From NCBI GenBank assembly GCA_003235465.1, contig QJWD01000033.1, forward strand, positions 1 to 12,213: a stretch of 12,213 nucleotides of DNA, written 5' to 3'. Positions 6,223-12,213 of this stretch are shown here, one piece after another (within the stretch, counting starts at the first letter, position 1; every line of letters begins with the position of its first letter). The stretch is from Nitrospirota bacterium (GTDB taxonomy: Bacteria; Nitrospinota; Nitrospinia; Nitrospinales; VA-1). The translations under genes were made by a program, and so were the position numbers. The notes beneath the pieces were generated by a model. It worked only from the letters and a program-made list of their open reading frames with translations. It was not told the DNA's origin and searched no databases.

Positions 6223-8856
6223 ATGACCCAGCAGACGAAAGCGATACAAGACGATGAGACCCCGATGATGCGGCAGTACCAGAGCATCAAGCGGCAATGC
6301 CGGGATGCGATCCTGTTCTTCCGCATGGGCGATTTCTACGAGATGTTCAACGAGGACGCGAAAACCGCCGCCGGCATTCTCGACATCACCCTGACCTCGA
6401 GGAGCAAGAACAAGGCCAACCCTATTCCCATGTGCGGGGTGCCGCACCACGCCGCGAGCGGCTACATCTCGCGCCTGGTCGACGCCGGCAAGAAGGTCGC
6501 CATCTGCGAGCAGATGGAGGACCCGAAGCTGACCAAGGGCCTGGTCAAGCGCGGCATCGTGCGGGTGGTGACCCCCGGCACGGTGATCGACGACAGCCTG
6601 CTCGACCCCCGCAACAACCAGTTTCTCGCCGCGCTCTATTACGGCCGCGGCGGCGTGGGGCTCGCCGCCGTCGACGTGACCACGGGCCAGTTCCGCGTCA
6701 CCGAGGCGGCGGGAGAAAACGCCGAAACCCTGCTTCAGGACGAGCTGGAAAAACTCGCGCCGAAAGAACTCCTCATCCCCGAATCCGCCGCGCCTGACGA
6801 CAAGCGCACGGGCGACTACTTTCTCCACCGGCAGGAAGACTGGACCTTCTCCCCCGGCGAGGCCGAGCGCACCTTGCTCGATCACTTCAGGACCGCGTCG
6901 CTCGAGGGGTTCGGCGCCGCCGGCATGAAATTCGCCGTACCGGCGGCGGGCGCGCTCCTCCATTACCTGAGGGAGACGCAGAAATCCGCCCTCGGCCACA
7001 TCACCGCCCTCACGCCCTTCTCCATTCACCAGGCGATGATGCTCGACCCCACCACGGTGAAAAGCCTGGAGCTGGTGCAGGCGAGCGACGGCAGCCGGAA
7101 AAACTCGCTGCTCGATCTCCTGGACCAGGCCAAGACGCCGATGGGTTCGCGCCGCATACGCGACTGGATACTGAAACCCCGCATCGACCAGGCATCCATC
7201 GAGGCGCGCCTCACTCAGGTGGCCGCCTTCAAGGACAAGCTGCTCGAGCGCGGCGACATCCGCACCTTTCTAGGCAACATGACGGACATGGAACGGCTGC
7301 TCGGGCGCATCTCCCTCGGGGTGGCCTCGCCGCGCGACTTGGCGGCGCTCAAAACCTCGATCGCGAACCTCACGCCGATCAAGAACCGCCTGGCCGCGTT
7401 TTCCGGCGATATCGCCCAGGCCTACGAGAGCCGCTGGGACGCCCTCGACGACGTTTTCGAGCGCATCGACCGCACCATCGAGGACGAGCCGCCGATCAAC
7501 CCGAAGGCCGGCCAGCTCGTCCGCTCCGGCTGGGACCCGGAGCTCGACCGGCTGAGGTCGATCATTCGCGACGGGAAAAGCTGGATCGCCCGGCTGGAGG
7601 CGGATGAAAAGGAGCGCACGGGCATTCCCGTCCTCAAGGTCGGCTACAACAAAATTTACGGCTATTACATCGAGATCACCAAGCGCCACCAGGACCGCGT
7701 GCCGGACAACTACATCCGCAAGCAATCGCTGGTCAACGCCGAGCGCTACATCTCGCCGGAACTCAAGGAGTACGAAGCCGAAATCACCGGCGCCGAGGAC
7801 CAGATCGGCATCCTGGAAGCGAAACTGTTTAAAGCCGTGCAGGACGACGTCGCGGCTGAGGGGTCGCGCATTCAGCAGATGGCCGCCGTCATCAGCGAGC
7901 TCGACGCGCTCACCGCGTTCGCCGAAACGGCGCACCGCTTCAACTACAGCCGCCCCGTCATCCGCGAGGATTCCCTGCTCGTGATCGAGGACGGCCGCCA
8001 CCCGCTGGTGGAGAAAATCGACCCCGCCACGCCGTTCATCCCCAACGACACCCGGCTTGACTCAGAGGACAACCAGATCATGATGATCACCGGGCCCAAC
8101 ATGGCGGGCAAGTCGACCTACCTCAGGCAGGTGGCGCTCATCACCCTGCTCGCGCAGGTGGGCAGTTTCGTGCCCGCCCGCCACGCCGAGATCGGCCTGG
8201 TCGACCGCATCTTTTCCCGCGTCGGCGCGCAGGACCACCTGCTGAAGGGGCAGTCCACCTTCATGGTGGAGATGAACGAAACGGCAAACATCCTGAATAA
8301 CGCGACGCCGAGGAGCCTCATCATCCTCGACGAGATCGGCCGCGGCACCAGCACCTTCGACGGCATCAGCATCGCCTGGGCGGTGGTCGAACACCTGCAC
8401 GGCGAGGCGGGCGGCGGGCCCAAGACCCTGTTCGCCACGCACTACCACGAACTGACCGATCTCGCCCGCGTGCTGCCCGGCGTGAAGAACTTCAACGTCC
8501 AGGTCAAGGAGTGGAACGACGAGATCATCTTCCTCAGGAAAATTGCCCCCGGCGGCGCCGACAAAAGCTACGGCATCCAGGTGGCGCGCCTCGCCGGCCT
8601 GCCCCGCGAGGTGCTGGCCCGCGCCTTCGAGATCCTCGACAACCTCGAGAAAAGCGAATTCGACGAATCCGGCAGGCCGACTATCGCCCAGTCGGGCGAG
8701 CCGGAGCCCGCACCCAGGCAACTGTCGATTTTTCACGAGGATTCCCCTGCCCTTCCAAGCCTGCTCGACGCCATCGACCCCGAAAACCTCTCGCCCCGGC
8801 AGGCGCTCGACAAGCTCTACGAACTCGTCGCCCTGTGGAAGCAGACGAAGTGCTGA
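6223..8856 (+). CDS. mutS: DNA mismatch repair protein MutS
   Basis: MutS recognises mispaired and looped bases and starts methyl- or nick-directed repair with MutL. At 877 residues it has the full MutS1 length. The N-terminal mismatch-reading motif F38-Y-E40 lies in FRMGDFYEMF, followed by connector, lever and clamp regions. The ABC-type ATPase has Walker A GPNMAGKST (624-632), D703-E704 in ILDEIGRGTSTFDG, and ATHYHEL. Near the C-terminus Q833-L-S-I-F837 matches the beta sliding-clamp binding motif QLxLF, and SPRQALDKLYELVALWK is the usual helix-loop-helix tetramerisation end. The start codon lacks a ribosome binding site, and translation probably couples to the HIT gene stop 9 nt upstream. 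The gene is intact. Confidence 0.98.
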   Translation: MTQQTKAIQDDETPMMRQYQSIKRQCRDAILFFRMGDFYEMFNEDAKTAAGILDITLTSRSKNKANPIPMCGVPHHAASGYISRLVDAGKKVAICEQMEDPKLTKGLVKRGIVRVVTPGTVIDDSLLDPRNNQFLAALYYGRGGVGLAAVDVTTGQFRVTEAAGENAETLLQDELEKLAPKELLIPESAAPDDKRTGDYFLHRQEDWTFSPGEAERTLLDHFRTASLEGFGAAGMKFAVPAAGALLHYLRETQKSALGHITALTPFSIHQAMMLDPTTVKSLELVQASDGSRKNSLLDLLDQAKTPMGSRRIRDWILKPRIDQASIEARLTQVAAFKDKLLERGDIRTFLGNMTDMERLLGRISLGVASPRDLAALKTSIANLTPIKNRLAAFSGDIAQAYESRWDALDDVFERIDRTIEDEPPINPKAGQLVRSGWDPELDRLRSIIRDGKSWIARLEADEKERTGIPVLKVGYNKIYGYYIEITKRHQDRVPDNYIRKQSLVNAERYISPELKEYEAEITGAEDQIGILEAKLFKAVQDDVAAEGSRIQQMAAVISELDALTAFAETAHRFNYSRPVIREDSLLVIEDGRHPLVEKIDPATPFIPNDTRLDSEDNQIMMITGPNMAGKSTYLRQVALITLLAQVGSFVPARHAEIGLVDRIFSRVGAQDHLLKGQSTFMVEMNETANILNNATPRSLIILDEIGRGTSTFDGISIAWAVVEHLHGEAGGGPKTLFATHYHELTDLARVLPGVKNFNVQVKEWNDEIIFLRKIAPGGADKSYGIQVARLAGLPREVLARAFEILDNLEKSEFDESGRPTIAQSGEPEPAPRQLSIFHEDSPALPSLLDAIDPENLSPRQALDKLYELVALWKQTKC

Positions 8857-8883
8857 TTTCCCAGGTGGTCAGGAAAAGATACC

Positions 8884-8906
8884 CGGTGTCACCGATCGGC
8901 ACACCG
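8884..8906. promoter_or_regulatory. Dyad upstream of the sigma-54 promoter
   Basis: CGGTGT (8884-8889) and ACACCG (8901-8906) flank a central palindrome CCGATCGG (8892-8899). Together they make a nearly symmetric 23-bp dyad. It would lie about 64-86 nt upstream of the inferred sigma-54 start site, where activator sites are usually found. It could also fold as a hairpin after mutS, but no T-run follows, so it is a poor terminator. The role is inferred. Confidence 0.4.
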
Positions 8907-8943
8907 CCAAAAACTAACCGCCGGTTTTTCATGTGCGGCCCTG

Positions 8944-8959
8944 TGGCATGGCCCTTGCT
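8944..8959 (+). promoter_or_regulatory. Sigma-54 (-24/-12) promoter
   Basis: TGGCATG-GCCC-TTGCT matches the sigma-54 consensus TGGCACG-N4-TTGCW at 11 of 12 defined positions. The invariant GG (8945-8946) and GC (8957-8958) are exactly 10 nt apart. The predicted start is near 8970. It drives the zinc-ribbon gene at 9037 through a 67-nt leader. Activation would require an enhancer-binding protein of the NtrC class. Confidence 0.75.
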
Positions 8960-8967
8960 AAGACAGA

Positions 8968-9010
8968 GGGACCCCCGGTGCGTGCTGGCAGGCTTAGGCC
9001 GCCCGGTCCC
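8968..9010 (+). other. Possible stem at the 5' end of the sigma-54 transcript
   Basis: GGGACC (8968-8973) pairs with GGTCCC (9005-9010), and GG 8977-8978 can pair with CC 9003-9004. The 5' arm begins at the predicted start site and the 3' arm ends before the ribosome binding site. The long, GC-rich internal part does not fold into anything I can name. A 5'-protecting stem is possible. Confidence 0.3.
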
Positions 9011-9022
9011 CCACTTAATGCT

Positions 9023-9028
9023 AAGGAG
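9023..9028 (+). promoter_or_regulatory. Ribosome binding site of the double zinc-ribbon gene
   Basis: AAGGAG lies 8 nt before ATG 9037, a strong site. It shows that this small gene is translated on its own, unlike several neighbours that lack such a site. Confidence 0.8.
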
Positions 9029-9036
9029 ATACGAAC

Positions 9037-9294
9037 ATGGCCCACCCCGGCTGCACGGAATGCCCGTTCTGCCACGGGGAAATCAGGGATAAAGCCGTCA
9101 AATGCAAGCACTGCGAATCCCTGTTTTTGCCCGACAATCACACCCACGGCGGCGTTTGCCCGTTTTGCAAGGAAGCCATCCACCCCGAAGCCGTCCGCTG
9201 CATGCACTGCAAGACGAACCTTTTTTCGATTCCCGTGGCCACGCGCCTGATGCACGCCATCGACCTGGAAAAAATCGTCTTCGGGGATGAATGA
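9037..9294 (+). CDS. Tandem double zinc-ribbon small protein
   Basis: This 85-residue cytoplasmic protein is built of two copies of one zinc ribbon. The first is C9-P-F-C12-x10-C23-K-H-C26 and the second C41-P-F-C44-x10-C55-M-H-C58, repeating every 32 residues. Both carry E-I/A-I...AV-[KR]-C-x-H-C, so an internal duplication is clear. A linker DNHTHGG joins them, and a 27-residue C-terminal helix-like tail follows (VATRLMHAIDLEKIVFGDE). There is no signal peptide or membrane segment. Such ribbons bind nucleic acid or protein, and no specific function is known to me. It has its own sigma-54-like promoter and a strong ribosome binding site, and is followed by a perfect palindrome, so it appears to be a separately regulated single gene between mutS and the DUF4390-kinase pair. 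Confidence 0.85.
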   Translation: MAHPGCTECPFCHGEIRDKAVKCKHCESLFLPDNHTHGGVCPFCKEAIHPEAVRCMHCKTNLFSIPVATRLMHAIDLEKIVFGDE

Positions 9295-9296
9295 CC

Positions 9297-9310
9297 GCAC
9301 CGGCCGGTGC
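9297..9310. repeat. Perfect 14-bp palindrome after the zinc-ribbon gene
   Basis: GCACCGGCCGGTGC starts 2 nt after the stop codon. It has no spacer and no T-run behind it, so it is not a standard intrinsic terminator. A protein-binding operator, or a short hairpin protecting the mRNA 3' end, are both possible. Confidence 0.5.
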
Positions 9311-9440
9311 AACCTGACGGGGCCGCATTTCGGCTGAATTCCCCGCGCCCCGGCGGCAAAACCCGGCCGCAACCCGTAATGTGCTGTAAAATTGGCGTTA
9401 ATCGCTGTTCCCATCGCCATAAGGTCAATATTTTCCGTTC

Positions 9441-9469
9441 TTTACAATAGACGGGAAATACGGTATGGT
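9441..9469 (+). promoter_or_regulatory. Sigma-70-like promoter upstream of the DUF4390-kinase operon
   Basis: TTTACA (9441-9446) and TATGGT (9464-9469) are 17 nt apart and match 5/6 and 4/6 of the consensus. An AT-rich AATATTTT (9427-9434) upstream could act as an UP element. The start would be near 9476, giving a leader of about 165 nt before GTG 9641. Confidence 0.55.
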
Positions 9470-9479
9470 AATTATTGCA

Positions 9480-9521
9480 GGGGGGATCCAATCGGCCCGG
9501 CGAACCTGTCGGCCGCCTCCC
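9480..9521 (+). ncRNA. Structured leader RNA candidate
   Basis: GGGGGG (9480-9485) can pair with CCTCCC (9516-9521, one G-U). After a 7-nt bulge, CGGCC (9493-9497) pairs with GGCCG (9511-9515), and GG-CGAA-CC (9499-9506) closes the top. The fold would begin a few bases from the predicted start at about 9476. TTTTT follows 7 nt after the stem (9528-9532). I recognise no named riboswitch. It may be an attenuator, a small RNA or chance folding of GC-rich sequence. Confidence 0.35.
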
Positions 9522-9590
9522 AAGTGATTTTTCTCCTGTATTTTTGCGATCCACATCTATTGCTTCAGGGCTTGTCCCATTCACCGCGTT

Positions 9591-9617
9591 TTGGCACGAA
9601 GTCGATCAATTTATAAC
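9591..9617 (+). promoter_or_regulatory. Weak second promoter candidate before the DUF4390 gene
   Basis: TTGGCA (9591-9596) and TATAAC (9612-9617) match 5/6 each, but the spacer is only 15 nt. The start would be near 9623, leaving a short leader with GAGGT (9631-9635) before GTG 9641. Confidence 0.4.
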
Positions 9618-9640
9618 GAAACATCACCCCGAGGTTTAGC

Positions 9641-10339
9641 GTGAACCGACAGAACGCATACACAACCCGTCTGGTTGCCGGCATTGTGTTCTTCGCCCTG
9701 GCTTTTTTCGCGGCCCCGGCCTGGTCCGAAACCGCGCCCGCCCTGGTCGACCTCAAGGTGAAAACCGAGGGCCGTTACGTCACCCTCGACGCACGGCTCG
9801 AAAATGGCCTGAACAACAAGATCCAGGAAGCCATCGCCAGCGGCATGCCCATCACCTTCGCCTACACCATCGAACTGAGGAAACAAGGCGCCCTCTGGGG
9901 CAACAAGCTGGTGCGAGCGAGCGAGGTGTCCCACACCGTGCAGTACGACTCGCTCAAAAAGGTTTACCGGTTCACCGCCAAGGGCGATGTGGATGAGCGT
10001 AAGGTGATCACCCACAAAAAGGAAAGCTATCAGGAGTTGATGGAAACCCTGAGCGCGGTTCCGATCGTCCCCGTCTACAGCCTCGATCCCGAGGAATCGT
10101 ATTACGTCCGCATCCGGGCCGATCTCAAGATGGATGAAAAGCTGACGCCCTCTCCCGGCTCGCTGTTGTTCTTCGTGCCGTTCAACGACTTCAAAACCTC
10201 CTGGACAGAATCTCCCACCATCGCGCTCGACACGGCAGCCGCTACCGGCAACGAAGGCATCACCGCCAAGAGTGACGAGGGGGAGGACGAAGGAAACCCG
10301 GAGGTTTTAAAGCATGTCATCCGATCCTTCAACAAATAA
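9641..10339 (+). CDS. Exported DUF4390 domain protein
   Basis: This 232-residue protein has a signal peptide or N-terminal anchor: R10, a hydrophobic stretch at 11-27, and a probable cut after AWS at 29. The rest matches my memory of DUF4390: a beta-rich domain with VDLKVKTEGRYVTLDARLENGL near its start, RFTAKGDVDE in the middle and the PFNDFKTSW segment at about residue 180. An acidic tail (SDEGEDEGNPE) ends it. DUF4390 proteins have no established function but are commonly encoded just before an NtrY-like kinase, as here, where the two genes overlap by 26 nt. An extracytoplasmic partner of the kinase is a reasonable inference. The GTG start is supported by GAGGT 5 nt upstream, and no earlier start would fit the signal peptide. 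Confidence 0.85.
   Translation: MNRQNAYTTRLVAGIVFFALAFFAAPAWSETAPALVDLKVKTEGRYVTLDARLENGLNNKIQEAIASGMPITFAYTIELRKQGALWGNKLVRASEVSHTVQYDSLKKVYRFTAKGDVDERKVITHKKESYQELMETLSAVPIVPVYSLDPEESYYVRIRADLKMDEKLTPSPGSLLFFVPFNDFKTSWTESPTIALDTAAATGNEGITAKSDEGEDEGNPEVLKHVIRSFNK
10300..10304 (+). promoter_or_regulatory. Ribosome binding site of the kinase gene
   Basis: GGAGG lies 9 nt before ATG 10314, inside the end of the DUF4390 gene. It fixes the kinase start and the 26-nt overlap. Confidence 0.75.
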
Positions 10340-12213
10340 CCTCCGCTTCACCCAGCCTTCCGAAGATTTCATTCGGCGCAAAACGCGCCGCGCCCGCATC
10401 AACATCGGCCTCGTTGTCCTTTCGCTCGTCGGCCTGACGGCTCTCGAGAACCACTTCCTCAGCCAGCAGACCACCGCGCCGATTTCCAATAACATCGCGA
10501 TTCTCGCGGTGTTCAACCTCATCCTGATCCTGCTGTTCGTCCTGATGGTCCTGATCGCCAGGAACCTCGTCAAGCTGTACAACGAACGCAAGAGCAAAAT
10601 CATCGGCTCGCGGTTTCAGACCAAGCTGATCGTGGCCCTGCTGATCCTCGCTTTGGTGCCGTCCACCCTGTTGTTCATCACCGCGAGTAAGCTGTTCACC
10701 TTCAGCATCGGCAACTGGTTCAACCTGCAGGTGGAGGGAACGCTGGAGCAATCCATGGACGTGGCGCGGAGTTTCTATGCGCACATGGAGAAGGCCGCGC
10801 TGGCGAAGGCAAAAAACATCGAGAACTTCATCATCAAGGGCGAGCTGTACCGCCAGCAGCGAAGGGGGGATCTGGCCGTCCTCACCCGCTCCAAGGTGAA
10901 TGAATACCAGCTGGCGGGCATCATCGTGTTCGACAGCGACATCAACCGGGTTGCGGAGGAACTGAACCCCGAGCACGAGCTGGGAAACATCGACCTCGAC
11001 TACCAGGAGCTGATTCGAAAGAGCATCGACGGCGAGGGCGTTTCCGAGATCCGCGCCTGGAACCAGAAAACCTTCCTGACGGTTGTGGTGCCCCTCGCCG
11101 AAACCCTTGACGGCAAGCGGTTCATCTGGGGGTATATCGTCACCCTCACCCACATCCCCAAGGCGACGCTCCTCAAGATCGAAGCCATCCGCAACACCTT
11201 CGAGGATTACAAGCAGCAGACCTTTCTCAAGCTGCCGGTCACCGCCAGCTATTACATCACGTTCCTTCTCATCACGCTGCTCATCCTGTTCTCGGCCATC
11301 TGGCTTGGTTTTTATATCGCCCGCGGCATCACCGTTCCGATTCAGGAGCTGGCCAAGGGCACGCGCCGCATAGCGGGCGGCGATCTCAATTTCAAGATCG
11401 ATTTCCAGGCCAACGATGAAATCGGCATCCTCGTCGACTCTTTCAACAAGATGACCGGCGAGCTCGCCGACGGCCGCATGAAGATCCACAGCGCGCACGA
11501 GCACCTGAAGCAGACCAACATCGAACTGGAGCGGCGGCGCTCCTACATCGAGACGATCCTCGAGAACATCGGCGCGGGCGTCATCTCCATCGACAAGAAA
11601 GGCCGCATCACCACCTTCAACAAGGCGGCGGGCCACATCCTCAACACGAACATGGGCGCGGTGTTCGGCCTCAGCTACAAGGACACCTTCCCCGCCTCCT
11701 TCCGCGACCCGATTCGCAAGATGATCAAGCAGATGACGTTCCAGAACCGGGAATACGTGGAGGAGCAGATCGAACTGAGGGTGGAGGAAAACACGCTGAC
11801 CCTGCTCGTCAACATCCAGGTGCTGCGCGACATCGACCAGAAATACCTCGGCCTCGTCATCGTATTCGAGGACCTCACGCAGATGATCAAGACGCAGAAG
11901 GTCGCCGCGTGGCGCGAGGTAGCCCAGGGCATCGCGCATGAGATCAAAAACCCGCTCACCCCCATCCAGCTCAACACCCAGCGCCTGCGAAAGAAATTTT
12001 ACGAGGACAAGGAATCCTTCCAGCGGGTGTTCGAGGAGAGTATCGACATCATCTCCCAGGAGGTCGAGGGCATGAAGGACCTGCTCAGCGAGTTTCAGCG
12101 CTTCGCGCGCATGCCCGCGCCCAACCCGAAGCCGGCGTCCCTGCACAAGATCATCGACGACGTGTCGGTGCTCTACACCAACCTCGACAAGACCGTAGAG
12201 ATAAGCAAGGATT
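10314..12213 (+). CDS. NtrY-like membrane sensor histidine kinase (3' truncated by window)
   Basis: The reading frame is open from ATG 10314 to the window edge (633 complete codons). It has the NtrY-type layout: an Arg-rich N-terminus, membrane segments at about 29-46, 61-83 and 104-124, an extracytoplasmic sensing region (about 125-312), and a fourth segment at 313-337. A HAMP domain follows (about 338-392, ending DEIGILVDSFNKM), then a PAS domain (about 408-520, with ILENIGAGVISIDKKGRI). The phospho-acceptor box is GIAHEIKNPLTPIQ with H542. The ATP-binding domain lies beyond the window. The kinase would phosphorylate a response regulator, in this family usually an NtrX/NtrC-type sigma-54 activator. 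The gene overlaps DUF4390 by 26 nt and has a strong GGAGG, so the two form one operon. The signal sensed is unknown; nitrogen control should not be assumed from the name. Confidence 0.93.
   Translation, partial: MSSDPSTNNLRFTQPSEDFIRRKTRRARINIGLVVLSLVGLTALENHFLSQQTTAPISNNIAILAVFNLILILLFVLMVLIARNLVKLYNERKSKIIGSRFQTKLIVALLILALVPSTLLFITASKLFTFSIGNWFNLQVEGTLEQSMDVARSFYAHMEKAALAKAKNIENFIIKGELYRQQRRGDLAVLTRSKVNEYQLAGIIVFDSDINRVAEELNPEHELGNIDLDYQELIRKSIDGEGVSEIRAWNQKTFLTVVVPLAETLDGKRFIWGYIVTLTHIPKATLLKIEAIRNTFEDYKQQTFLKLPVTASYYITFLLITLLILFSAIWLGFYIARGITVPIQELAKGTRRIAGGDLNFKIDFQANDEIGILVDSFNKMTGELADGRMKIHSAHEHLKQTNIELERRRSYIETILENIGAGVISIDKKGRITTFNKAAGHILNTNMGAVFGLSYKDTFPASFRDPIRKMIKQMTFQNREYVEEQIELRVEENTLTLLVNIQVLRDIDQKYLGLVIVFEDLTQMIKTQKVAAWREVAQGIAHEIKNPLTPIQLNTQRLRKKFYEDKESFQRVFEESIDIISQEVEGMKDLLSEFQRFARMPAPNPKPASLHKIIDDVSVLYTNLDKTVEISKD

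Larger units (their letters stand above)
9295..9640. other. 346-nt intergenic regulatory region
   Basis: No convincing gene lies here. From left to right it holds the 14-bp palindrome (9297-9310), a GC-rich part with a small GCGGC/GCCGC stem (9353-9370), then an AT-rich stretch (about 9380-9475). That stretch carries a sigma-70-like promoter at 9441-9469, followed by a foldable G-rich leader (9480-9521), a T5 run (9528-9532) and a second possible promoter at 9591-9617 just before the DUF4390 gene. Confidence 0.7.

Noticed and set aside
5701..7029. 442-residue minus-strand frame over the HIT gene and the front of mutS
   Set aside because: It is the mirror of two well-supported genes, with composition typical of antisense frames in GC-rich DNA.
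8909..8929. Possible terminator after mutS (AAAAAC...GTTTTT)
   Set aside because: The stem is A/T-only or has a bulge (AACC-GCC-GGTT), and no T-run remains outside the stem to end transcription. Possibly a weak terminator, not supportable.
9591..9606. Second sigma-54-like site (TTGGCACG)
   Set aside because: The -24 half is perfect, but the -12 position is AT instead of GC at the required spacing. A sigma-70-like reading fits slightly better.
9392..9616. 74-residue + strand frame in the intergenic region
   Set aside because: It starts at TTG without a ribosome binding site and runs through the promoter and the foldable leader. The product looks like no protein family.
10329..12146. 605-residue open frame on the minus strand
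   Set aside because: It lies exactly antisense to the NtrY-like kinase. Its long open length reflects GC-rich third codon positions, and its product is an Asp/Val/His-rich chain with no domain.

Overview
The window is GC-rich, gene-dense bacterial chromosome. Every gene I accept is on the + strand. I see no tRNA, rRNA, CRISPR array, insertion sequence or phage gene. A 2-oxoacid:ferredoxin oxidoreductase operon of the multi-subunit type, a DUF4390 protein joined to an NtrY-like kinase, double-membrane style signal peptides and a sigma-54 promoter together suggest a Gram-negative bacterium of the Nitrospinota/Nitrospirota/'deltaproteobacterial' kind. This placement is an inference from gene content and I cannot go to genus.

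Layout. (1) 1-1896: beta, gamma and small iron-sulfur subunits of a 2-oxoacid:ferredoxin oxidoreductase. The beta gene lacks only what looks like the first base of its ATG. The operon ends at a very strong intrinsic terminator (1912-1949). (2) 1985-8856: a run of housekeeping genes: ndk, an unknown secreted protein preceded by a TATAAT box that would give an almost leaderless mRNA, an FmdB-type zinc ribbon, a PTPS/QueD-family enzyme, folE, phoH, ybeY, a HIT-family hydrolase/phosphorylase and mutS. Several of these overlap or nearly abut, and folE and phoH use TTG starts. (3) 8857-9640: a regulatory stretch around one small gene. It holds a dyad, a near-consensus sigma-54 (-24/-12) promoter, a 67-nt leader, a tandem double zinc-ribbon protein, a perfect 14-bp palindrome just after that gene, and then about 350 bases without a gene. 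That last stretch contains a good sigma-70-like promoter and a structured leader. (4) 9641-12213: an exported DUF4390 protein overlapping an NtrY-like membrane histidine kinase that runs off the window's end.

How it fits together. The oxidoreductase interconverts a 2-oxoacid and acyl-CoA plus CO2 using ferredoxin, and in autotrophs of these groups it serves reductive carbon fixation. FolE and the PTPS/QueD enzyme catalyse consecutive steps from GTP towards queuosine precursors or biopterin-like pterins. PhoH and YbeY are a conserved pair in RNA/ribosome maturation. The most interesting part is 8880-9530: a sigma-54 promoter driving an uncharacterised double zinc-ribbon protein, a few hundred bases upstream of an NtrY-type kinase, whose family usually works with sigma-54 activators.
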